Assembly (NCBI GenBank): GCA_900541025.1 | Contig: UQIL01000012.1 | Coordinates: forward strand, 1 to 63,356 | DNA length: 63,356 nucleotides | Direction: 5' to 3' | From: an uncultured Collinsella sp. | GTDB lineage: Bacteria > Actinomycetota > Coriobacteriia > Coriobacteriales > Coriobacteriaceae | Shown here: in pieces, positions 39,589-46,527 of the stretch | Numbering within the stretch: position 1 is the stretch's first letter | How the letters are laid out: the number at the start of each line of letters is the position of its first letter | Program-made: the position numbers and the translations under genes | Notes under the pieces: model-generated | The model's input: only the letters and a program-made list of their open reading frames with translations | Databases searched by the model: none | What the model was told of the DNA's origin: nothing

Positions 39589-40911
39589 GTGCGTAGTGTG
39601 CTGAAGCGAAAGATGCTCGACACCCTCCGTTCGTGGCGGGCGGAAAAGGGCGCCGAATGCCTTCTCATCAAGGGCGCGCGACAGGTTGGCAAGTCGTACA
39701 TAGTCGCCGAGTTCGGGCGGCAGGACTACGAAAGCTTCATCTCCATAGACTTCATTGGGTCCCCGGACCTTAAGCGGGTGTTCGATGGCCCAATCGATGC
39801 CGACTCGATCTACCGGCAGATATCGCTCGTCGTGCCCGGCGTGCGCTTTGTTCCAGGACGAACGCTTCTTTTCCTCGACGAGATTCAGGAGTGCCCGCGT
39901 GCTCGCGCTGCGCTTAAGTATCTCGCTCTCGACGGCAGGTGCGATGTCGTTGCGTCGGGCTCGCTCTTGGGCATTCGGTTCAAGGAGGAGGCTGCGCTCG
40001 CCTCCATTCCCGTTGGGTACGAGCGAGAGGTCGAAATGGGCCCCCTCGATTTTGAGGAGTACCTTTGGGCACGCGGGTATGGGGAGGACGATATCGCCAA
40101 TTTGCGGGAATACTATGAGTCGTTGATGCCCGTGCCCGTTGCGGTGAATCAGAAGATGATGCAGATGCTGCGCGAGTACCTCGCGGTCGGCGGTATGCCT
40201 GCGGTGGTGGACGCCTTTGCGCGGACGGACAACTTCGCCGTTGCTTTCGACGAGCAAAGCAGGCTGCTCGCCTCGTATCTCGACGACGTGGCTCGATACG
40301 CGCAAGCCCCCGAGCGCGTGCGTGCGCGGGCGTGCTTTGAATCGTTGCCGCGCCAGCTCGCAAAGGAGAATACGAAGTTCCAGTATTCCGTGGTCGAGAA
40401 CAGGGGAACGGCGCGCAAATTTGGCTCGTCCGTGGATTGGCTCGTGGGAGCAGGTATGGTGCGACGGTGCCAGTCGGTGAGCGCCGCCCAATTCCCTCTT
40501 GCCGCCTATGAAGACGGGACGAAGTTTCGCCTCTATGCTGCCGATACGGGCGTGCTCATGGCCATGTACGGCTTCGAAATGCTGGAGGCGGTGGTGAACA
40601 ACAAGCTCGCGGGTCCCATGAAGGGCGGCCTCTACGAGAACCTGGTCGCCTGCATGCTTGCGGCGCGGGGTGTGGCTCTGCGTTATTGGCGGTCGCAGAA
40701 GGGCGATAGGGAAATAGAGTTTCTCGTCGACTCGCCCGACGCGAGCGTTGTGCCCATTGAGGTGAAGGCCTCGCGCGGATCTACGGTATCGCTCAACGAC
40801 ATGCTCGAGCGGCAGGACGTGAACCTTGGGTACAAGCTGATAGACGGTAACGTCGGCCGAGACGGCAAAAAGGTGACGCTTCCGCTATATATGGCCATGT
40901 TCTTGAAGTAG
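39586..40911 (+). CDS. AAA-family ATPase with DUF4143 (PD-(D/E)XK-like) domain, copy 2
   Basis: A 441-residue protein of the same AAA_14/DUF4143 family as the gene at 21644 but clearly diverged. Walker A is LLIKGARQVGKSY (about residues 26-38), Walker B LLFLDEIQECPRA (about 94), and a sensor CDVVASGSLLG (about 120). The C-terminal part has REIEFLVDSPDASVVPIEVKAS, the E-x-E...E-x-K pattern of a PD-(D/E)XK-like fold. The start is uncertain: ATG 39586 is only two bases after GTGAAGG, and in-frame GTGs at 39589 and 39598 are alternatives. The gene lies alone between the adhesin and prfA and is a likely mobile, accessory insertion. Confidence 0.8.
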   Translation: MVRSVLKRKMLDTLRSWRAEKGAECLLIKGARQVGKSYIVAEFGRQDYESFISIDFIGSPDLKRVFDGPIDADSIYRQISLVVPGVRFVPGRTLLFLDEIQECPRARAALKYLALDGRCDVVASGSLLGIRFKEEAALASIPVGYEREVEMGPLDFEEYLWARGYGEDDIANLREYYESLMPVPVAVNQKMMQMLREYLAVGGMPAVVDAFARTDNFAVAFDEQSRLLASYLDDVARYAQAPERVRARACFESLPRQLAKENTKFQYSVVENRGTARKFGSSVDWLVGAGMVRRCQSVSAAQFPLAAYEDGTKFRLYAADTGVLMAMYGFEMLEAVVNNKLAGPMKGGLYENLVACMLAARGVALRYWRSQKGDREIEFLVDSPDASVVPIEVKASRGSTVSLNDMLERQDVNLGYKLIDGNVGRDGKKVTLPLYMAMFLK

Positions 40912-41142
40912 AGCCTTGCGTTGGCGGACTGACCCTTTGTCACATTCCGTGCGGGTTATATGCAGGTATGCCTGCGCACGCTATCATGTATGGGTTAGAC
41001 CGCAACTATGTACCCCATACGCGAAGGGATGCGCATGTATCTGAAGATCGACATGTTCTAGCTGGGCTTACCCCCGCAGTGGCGCCGTGCGCCCCATCAA
41101 TTCTGCCGATTTTCACCTTCACGCATATAAAGGAGTCCCGCC
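40912..41142 (+). promoter_or_regulatory. Intergenic region upstream of prfA
   Basis: About 230 gene-free bases. It begins with a piece of the CCCTTTGTCACATTC repeat (40928-40945) and ends with the prfA ribosome binding site AAAGGAG. A promoter for prfA must lie here, but no clear box pair stands out. rpmE, often found before prfA in actinobacteria, is absent. Confidence 0.35.
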
Positions 41143-42210
41143 ATGCGCGACAAGCTCGAAAAGATTATCAAGGCCTACGAGGAGCTCGAGAAGAAGCTTT
41201 CCGACCCGGCCGTCGCCTCCGATATCAAGGAGTTTACGCGTCTCAACAAGGAGTACGCGCACCAGTCCGACCTCATTGCCGCCTCGCGCGAGTACATCGG
41301 CGCGCTCGATGACATCGAGGCTGCCAAGGAAATGCTGCACGATACCACCGATGCCGATGAGAAGGAGATGCTCCAGATGGACATCTCCGAGAACGAGGCA
41401 AAGCTTCCCCAGCTCGAGGAAGACATCAAGTACATGCTCATTCCGAGCGACCCCAATGACGACAAGAACACCATCGTCGAGATCCGCTCCGCCGCCGGTG
41501 GCGACGAGGCAGCCATCTTTGCCGGCGATCTGTACAAGATGTACCAGCGCTTCTGCGAGTCGCGCGGCTGGAAGACCACCGTGCTCGACTCCAGCCCCAG
41601 CGAGGCCGGCGGCTTTAAGTCCATCGAGTTCAAGGTCGAGGGCGACCGCGTCTACTCCGTCATGAAGTTCGAGTCCGGCGTGCACCGTGTCCAGCGCGTT
41701 CCCAAGACCGAGTCCCAGGGCCGTATCCAGACCTCCACGGCAACCGTCGCCGTGCTTCCCGAGGCCGAGGAGATCGACGTCCAGATCAACCAATCCGATC
41801 TGCGCATCGATACCTACTGTGCCTCCGGCCCTGGCGGTCAGTGCGTTAACACCACCTACTCCGCCGTGCGCATCACCCACCTGCCCACCAATACCGTGGT
41901 GCAGTCGCAGGAGCAGCGTTCCCAAATCCAGAACCGCGAGGTCTGCATGCAGATGCTGCGTGCCCGTCTGTACGAGATGGAACTCGAGAAGCAGCAGGCC
42001 GAGCTCGGCGCCGAGCGCCAGAGCCAGATCGGTCACGGCAACCGTTCCGAGAAGATCCGTACCTATAACCAGCCCCAGGATCGCGTGACCGATCACCGTA
42101 TCGGCTTCAACTCCACCTACAACGGCGTCCTTCTGGGCGACCAGCTCGGCACTGTCATCGAGGCACTTGCCGCCGCCGAGCGAGCCGAGAAGCTGGCACA
42201 GGCTGTTTAA
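41143..42210 (+). CDS. prfA: Peptide chain release factor 1
   Basis: A 355-residue class I release factor that ends translation at UAA and UAG. The catalytic GGQ is in ASGPGGQCVNTTYSAVR (about residue 230), although the residue after GGQ is Cys where His is common. The stop-codon recognition loop reads RVPKTESQGRIQTSTATVAVLPE, so the PxT tripeptide of RF1 is PKT instead of the usual PAT/PVT. Length and all other motifs are standard. ATG 41143 follows AAAGGAGTCCCGCC. Its stop codon is the first triplet of a TAAGTTACGG repeat. prmC, whose product methylates the GGQ glutamine, follows after a repeat-filled gap. Confidence 0.93.
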   Translation: MRDKLEKIIKAYEELEKKLSDPAVASDIKEFTRLNKEYAHQSDLIAASREYIGALDDIEAAKEMLHDTTDADEKEMLQMDISENEAKLPQLEEDIKYMLIPSDPNDDKNTIVEIRSAAGGDEAAIFAGDLYKMYQRFCESRGWKTTVLDSSPSEAGGFKSIEFKVEGDRVYSVMKFESGVHRVQRVPKTESQGRIQTSTATVAVLPEAEEIDVQINQSDLRIDTYCASGPGGQCVNTTYSAVRITHLPTNTVVQSQEQRSQIQNREVCMQMLRARLYEMELEKQQAELGAERQSQIGHGNRSEKIRTYNQPQDRVTDHRIGFNSTYNGVLLGDQLGTVIEALAAAERAEKLAQAV

Positions 42211-42376
42211 GTTACGGCGTTTTACCAAACGCCGTAACTGCTCGACGCTGCAAACGCCCCTAAGCGGCAATCTGACGTTCAATCGTCGGTCGCGTACCAA
42301 AGTACGCTTCCCTCCTCTTTCACGTCACCTTGCTCGCTTAGGGGCGTTTTCGCTGACTTATGCTCAACCTGCGGCG
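42208..42376. repeat. TAAGTTACGG palindromic element, full copy 1
   Basis: The element starts with TAA (the prfA stop), then the hairpin GTTACGGCGTTT-TACC-AAACGCCGTAAC (42211-42238) and GCTCGACGCTGC. A 15-bp perfect inner stem follows (42252-42266 with 42335-42349), and the tail GCTCAACCTGCGGCG ends at 42376. The head and tail match the copy at 58622, while the inner stem sequence differs. Confidence 0.8.
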
Positions 42377-42861
42377 TTGTCTTGCTCCATGCGGCAGTTA
42401 GGGACGTTCCTTTTCTGCCGACAGTTTGGGACACTCCTTGGGTAGTCATTGGGGACGTTCTTAAATGACTGCTGTGGGTAAATTGCTGTTTGGGTTTATT
42501 TGGTTTGATATGGCAGCAAATGAACTGTTTCCTGCTAAAACCTGCTTAAAGCGTTGGTCTACAGCTAAAAATAATGCTCTAATAATCGTTCAAGAAGTCG
42601 CAAGCCATTTTTTGCCGCGTCGTGCGTCAAGCGATTTGGCAAGTATCCGGTTAGATATTGGTCAGTTTTGGGGCAACCTTGCCAAAAGCTGGACGAATGC
42701 AAATCTAGACGTCGACGAATGAGCACTTTGGACGCACCCGAAACAAATTTCTGGGCTGATTCTCGATAATCGCCCTCAATTGTCCCTTGTCATGCGGTGC
42801 CCTCGCGTACAATCTGCTCCGACATTCACGCGCCGCCCGGCGCTCAAGAGGGGAGGACCCC
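42377..42861. other. AT-rich intergenic insert between prfA and prmC
   Basis: About 485 bases, clearly richer in A/T than the neighbours. The first part has GGGACGTTCC/GGGACACTCC words in small palindromes (42385-42470, for example AGTCATT...AATGACT). A short reading frame (42465-42722, 85 codons, starting MTAVGKLLFGFIW) has no ribosome binding site of note and no recognisable family. It is probably a decayed insertion; I do not call it a gene. Confidence 0.45.
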
Positions 42862-44112
42862 ATGGCAAACGAGATCTGGACCATCAAGCGTTGTCTCGAG
42901 TGGACCAAGGAGTACCTGGCCGAGCGCGGCGAGGAGCATCCCCGTCTTTCTGCCGAGTGGCTGCTGTGCGCGGCCACGGGTCTGGCGCGCATCGACTTGT
43001 ATATGCGCATGGATGAAACGCTCGACGCGGCCCAGCTCGAAACCATGCACGCGGCCGTCGTCCGCCGTGCCAAGGGCGAACCGCTGCAGTACATCACGGG
43101 TAGCACACAGTTCCGCATGATCGACGTTGCCTGCGCCCCCGGCGTACTCATCCCGCGTCCCGAGACCGAGATGCTCGTCGAGGAAGTGCTGAACTATCTG
43201 GACGCCGAGGTGCTGAGCCCCGAGGCCGCTGCCCGTCAGCGCGTGGAGTTGCCCTGGAACGATGAGGTCGAGCAGGCCCGCAAGGCCGAGGCCGCGCTGG
43301 CCGATGAACGCGCGACCGCCGAGCGCCGTGCCGCCAACCTCACGGCTGCCGACGAGGCGGCGCTGGGCAGCGACGTGCTCGGTAGCCGTGCCTATGCCGA
43401 GGAGCTGGCCGATCGCGAGGCCGAGGAGGCCGCCGCGCATGCAGCGGAAGCCGACGCTATGGAAGCCCCGGAGCCCGAGCTCGACGAATACGGCATTGCC
43501 ATCGAAGGTGACGACCAGGAGACGACCTCCGCGCAGAACGCCACCGAGCCCGCTCCGACCGAGCCCCGCATCGCACGCGTCCTCGAGGTCGGCTGCGGCA
43601 CGGGTTGCATCTCGCTCTCGCTTGCCTGGGAGCGCCGCGGTCACGTTACCTGCACCGCCACCGATATCGAGCCGCGCGCCATCGACCTGGCAACCAAAAA
43701 CCGCGATGCGCTTGGCCTCACGGCAGACGAGGTCGCCTTTAGCCTCACCAACTTGGTGAGTTCCGTTCCCCGCGAAGAGTGGGGCACCTTTGACGTGCTC
43801 GTCTCCAATCCGCCCTACATCCCCACCGATGTCATGCGCTCGCTGCCGCACGAGGTCAAGGACTTTGAGCCCGACCTGGCGCTCGAGGGCGGTGCCGACG
43901 GCCTGGATATCTTCCGCCGCCTGCTCAACGCGGCCCCCTATATGTTGCGCGCCGGCGGCCTCTTTGCCTGCGAGCTCTACGAGGGCGCTCTCGACGCCGC
44001 CGCCGAGCTCTGCCGCCAAGCGGGCCTGTCGGATGTGCACATCGTCCGCGACCTCACCGATCGTCCCCGCATCGTCCGAGCCGTCGTCACGGAGCCCAAA
44101 CAGCGTCAGTAA
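42862..44112 (+). CDS. prmC: Protein-(glutamine-N5) methyltransferase, release-factor specific, with a large insert
   Basis: A 416-residue PrmC/HemK that methylates the GGQ glutamine of release factors. The N-terminal helical domain ends with the family motif GEPLQYITGSTQFRMIDVACAPGVLIPRPETE (about residues 74-105). The SAM motif VLEVGCGTGCISLSLA is near 244 and the catalytic NPPYIP near 312. Between these, residues about 120-238 form an insert of roughly 115 residues, rich in Ala and Glu, not present in normal 280-residue enzymes. Downstream the fold goes on normally. ATG 42862 follows GAGGGGAGGA. The pairing with prfA is conserved in many bacteria. Confidence 0.88.
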   Translation: MANEIWTIKRCLEWTKEYLAERGEEHPRLSAEWLLCAATGLARIDLYMRMDETLDAAQLETMHAAVVRRAKGEPLQYITGSTQFRMIDVACAPGVLIPRPETEMLVEEVLNYLDAEVLSPEAAARQRVELPWNDEVEQARKAEAALADERATAERRAANLTAADEAALGSDVLGSRAYAEELADREAEEAAAHAAEADAMEAPEPELDEYGIAIEGDDQETTSAQNATEPAPTEPRIARVLEVGCGTGCISLSLAWERRGHVTCTATDIEPRAIDLATKNRDALGLTADEVAFSLTNLVSSVPREEWGTFDVLVSNPPYIPTDVMRSLPHEVKDFEPDLALEGGADGLDIFRRLLNAAPYMLRAGGLFACELYEGALDAAAELCRQAGLSDVHIVRDLTDRPRIVRAVVTEPKQRQ

Positions 44113-44181
44113 TATTTATTAACTGATTTATCAAAAACTATAAAGTAGTTTATAATTAGGACGGCTGAAAGAGGTCGGCCC

Positions 44182-44367
44182 ATGCAACCTCCTACCTTTC
44201 GGGAAATCATTGCCCTGCTCAAACACGATGGATTCTTGAAAGTCGCGCAGGTCGGCAGCCATGCTAAGTATGTTTCTGGTGATCGCGTTGTGACCGTAAA
44301 TGGCTCTGGTGGCAATCGGCCGAAGAAGGGGACATGGGCAAGCATTCGCCGGCAAGCTGGTTGGTAG
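44182..44367 (+). CDS. hicA: HicA-type mRNA interferase toxin
   Basis: A 61-residue toxin with the HicA double-stranded-RNA-binding fold: PTFREIIALLKHDGFLKVAQVGSHAKY, with the catalytic His in GSHAKY (about residue 28), then VVTVNGSGGNRPKKGTWASIRRQAG. HicA cleaves mRNA when free from HicB. The ATG has GAAAGAGG 8 bases upstream. The hicB start lies 14 bases after the stop, the usual toxin-first order. The gene sits in an AT-rich gap behind prmC, a likely acquired module. Confidence 0.87.
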   Translation: MQPPTFREIIALLKHDGFLKVAQVGSHAKYVSGDRVVTVNGSGGNRPKKGTWASIRRQAGW

Positions 44368-44381
44368 CCGAAGGGGTCATA

Positions 44382-44828
44382 ATGAAACAACGATTTACCT
44401 ATGACTGCGTTCTCATAAAAGAAGACGACGGTTACTGTGCCAGCTTCCCGCAGGTCCCCGGGGCCTTTGCCGATGGCGATACGCGCGAAGAAGCAATAGC
44501 TCATGCCATCGAGGCGCTGATGGCGTTTTTGGCCGACGATCTTAACAATGGTCGGGCTCCGGCTGGGTACGAGCGTTCGGCCGAGGTCGTGGCCCTTTCA
44601 GTCGAAATCGACCACGAGGACGCTCGGGAAGCGGCGTGTCGAACGTTTAAGGACGCGGCGGCGGACCTCAGGGTTTCCGCACCGCGAATCACTGCGCTGG
44701 TCAAAGCCGGCAAACTCGATGTTGAGCTTGTCGACGGCCGTCGGATGATTACGATCGACAGCATCGAGCGTTACGCCGCTCAGGAACGCCATGCCGGCAG
44801 GCCAAAGAAGTTCGTCGCAGTCCAATAA
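44382..44828 (+). CDS. hicB: HicB-type antitoxin
   Basis: A 148-residue antitoxin. The N-terminal HicB fold (YDCVLIKEDDGYCASFPQVPGAFADGDTREEAIAHAIEALMAFL) binds the toxin. The C-terminal part, about residues 95-140 (AADLRVSAPRITALVKAGKLDVELVDGRRMITIDSIERY), looks like an excisionase/MerR-type helix-turn-helix instead of the more common ribbon-helix-helix, and probably binds the hicAB promoter. The frame opens at 44334, but the start at 44382 is the one that begins the fold. The complex should autoregulate the operon. Confidence 0.85.
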   Translation: MKQRFTYDCVLIKEDDGYCASFPQVPGAFADGDTREEAIAHAIEALMAFLADDLNNGRAPAGYERSAEVVALSVEIDHEDAREAACRTFKDAAADLRVSAPRITALVKAGKLDVELVDGRRMITIDSIERYAAQERHAGRPKKFVAVQ

Positions 44829-44937
44829 CCCCTCGTTGCCTACTGATCTCGGGCTTCACTTCTGCAAAAAAGACCCTTCGAGCCTATTTCCGCTCTTGCA
44901 ATATACCGTAAAACTTCTACTATAGAAGGAGAAAGGT

Positions 44938-45333
44938 ATGTCAAATCAGCTGCATCGGTACCGTATCGTGCTTGATTACATTGAACCTTGGCTTGATGAG
45001 CAGGATGAAGCTACGCTGAAGCAGATTTATGCAGACCTTTTGGTGCTCGAAAAGGAAGGTCCCAGCCTTGGTCGTCCACTGGTTGACCGTGTCAAGGGCT
45101 CGAAGCTTCATCATTTAAAGGAGCTGAGAGTGACTTCATGTGGTGGGCAGGTGATCCGCATCCTCTTCGCCTTTGACCCCAAGCGCCAGGCGGTATTGCT
45201 ATTGGCGGGTGATAAGTCGCGAGCGGGATCGTCAAGGGCAAAATGGAACGGCTGGTATGCGATCAACATTCCAAAGGCCGAGCAAATATACCGTCGCCAC
45301 GTAAGGAGGCTCGATCGAGATGGAACTGCATGA
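44938..45333 (+). CDS. RelE/HigB-type toxin (Gp49 family)
   Basis: A 131-residue member of the phage-derived Gp49/HigB family, ribosome-dependent mRNA interferases. Diagnostic segments are SLGRPLVDRVKGSKLHHLKELRV and GGQVIRILFAFDPKRQAVLLLAGDKS, giving the typical basic core. The C-terminal tail of about 25 residues (IPKAEQIYRRHVRRLDRD) is normal for the longer HigB2 subgroup. AGAAGGAGAAAGGT lies before the ATG. It overlaps the antitoxin gene by 14 bases, so the two are coupled. Confidence 0.86.
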   Translation: MSNQLHRYRIVLDYIEPWLDEQDEATLKQIYADLLVLEKEGPSLGRPLVDRVKGSKLHHLKELRVTSCGGQVIRILFAFDPKRQAVLLLAGDKSRAGSSRAKWNGWYAINIPKAEQIYRRHVRRLDRDGTA

Positions 45334-45622
45334 GTATATGGAATCTCGCGGGATAACACGCGACTCCATTACCGCCGAGCAGGAGAGGACTCGCGATCGT
45401 ATCGAAGCCTATAAGCTTGCTCAGATTCGCAGGCTAAAAGATCTAACACAGGCGTCGGTCGCCCAATCGATGGGCGTTTCTCAAAAACGCGTATCCGAGC
45501 TCGAGCGTGGGGAATTGGGTTCGATGAGGCTTGACACGCTGAGCAGGTACGCAGAGAGCCTCGGCGGAAAACTGGTTGCAAGCATCGAGTTTCCCGATCG
45601 TACCGTTACGCTTGCGCGCTAA
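45320..45622 (+). CDS. HigA-type XRE antitoxin
   Basis: A 100-residue antitoxin. A charged N-terminal stretch (ERTRDRIEAYKLAQIRRLKDLTQ) leads into a Cro/C1-type helix-turn-helix (QASVAQSMGVSQKRVSELERGELGSMRLDTLSRYAESLGGKL), the XRE domain. It should neutralise the toxin and repress the operon. It starts 14 bases before the toxin gene's end. This is the second toxin-antitoxin pair in tandem, directly after HicAB, a small defence or addiction island between prmC and sua5. Confidence 0.87.
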   Translation: MELHEYMESRGITRDSITAEQERTRDRIEAYKLAQIRRLKDLTQASVAQSMGVSQKRVSELERGELGSMRLDTLSRYAESLGGKLVASIEFPDRTVTLAR

Positions 45623-45770
45623 AAATCTTCAATTAACCCCCTCACTTTCACCGACTACTAGAGCCGCTCACCAAACCAACATGCGCTCTGGGCAAATAGG
45701 TTGAACGTTTCGTGCGAGAATGCCCCACAGTAAACAAACTTGCACCAGAGCGTAAGGGGCTGGCATACAC

Positions 45771-46514
45771 ATGCAGACGGTCTATCGGGTATACGAGGGA
45801 GCGCGCGAGCCGCATCGGCTTGCAGTCGAGCGCACGGCCGAGCTACTCGGTCGCGGCGGCCTGGCGCTTATTCCAACCGAGACGGTCTACGGTGTCGCCG
45901 TGGCGGTCAACGCCTTCTCGGATGCCGTTCCACAAGATACAAGTGAACCTCTGCCGTGGCCGCGCGATCCGCAGGCCACCGTCAACGGCGCCGCGGTCCC
46001 CGCACTCGGCACCGGCTATCGTCGTATCTTTACCCTCAAGCAGCGCGAGCTCACCCAAACGGTTGCCTGGCTGGTCGATGATGCCGAGGCACTCGACCGC
46101 TATGGCGTGGATATCCCTAACGAGGCCCGCGTGCTCGCCCGACGATGCTGGCCGGGCGCCCTGACTATCGTGGTTAAGGCGGCCCCCTGCGTGCCGACCT
46201 TTATGCGCGCCGCCGACGACACGGTGGCACTTCGCGCTTCGGCCTCGCCCGTGGTGCAGGCGCTCATCCGCGCCTGCGGCAGCCCTCTTGCCTGCACCAG
46301 CGCCAACACGCATGGCGCGCCCGCGCCGGCAAGTTTTGTCACGGTGGAGGAGCGCATCCTGGAGGGGGTCGATGTGGCCGTCGACGCCGGTGAGACCCCG
46401 TGTCGCGACGCCTCAACCATCGTGTCGTTTCAGCACGGCGAGCTCCAGATCCTGCGCCAAGGCGCGCTTCCCGCATCAGAGATCGAGCGGGTCCTGTCCG
46501 ACCCGATGCAATAG
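45771..46514 (+). CDS. tsaC: Threonylcarbamoyl-AMP synthase (Sua5/YrdC family)
   Basis: A 247-residue enzyme that makes threonylcarbamoyl-AMP for the t6A37 modification of ANN-decoding tRNAs. Hallmarks are GGLALIPTETVYGVAVAV near residue 32, the Lys of FTLKQRE (usually KxRP) near 90, RCWPGALTIVV near 128, VALRASASPVVQALI and SPLACTSANTHGAPA near 180. It lacks the C-terminal Sua5 domain, so it is the short YrdC type, but it has an insert of about 30 residues (ASDAVPQDTSEPLPWPRD region) before the catalytic loop. A weak AAGGGG lies 13 bases before the ATG. It is followed at 13 bases by glpK. Confidence 0.83.
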   Translation: MQTVYRVYEGAREPHRLAVERTAELLGRGGLALIPTETVYGVAVAVNAFSDAVPQDTSEPLPWPRDPQATVNGAAVPALGTGYRRIFTLKQRELTQTVAWLVDDAEALDRYGVDIPNEARVLARRCWPGALTIVVKAAPCVPTFMRAADDTVALRASASPVVQALIRACGSPLACTSANTHGAPAPASFVTVEERILEGVDVAVDAGETPCRDASTIVSFQHGELQILRQGALPASEIERVLSDPMQ

Positions 46515-46527
46515 AAAGGTGTAAGCG

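Noticed and set aside
42465..42722. 85-codon open frame between prfA and prmC
   Set aside because: No good ribosome binding site, no family, and atypical composition. Kept only as part of an intergenic description.
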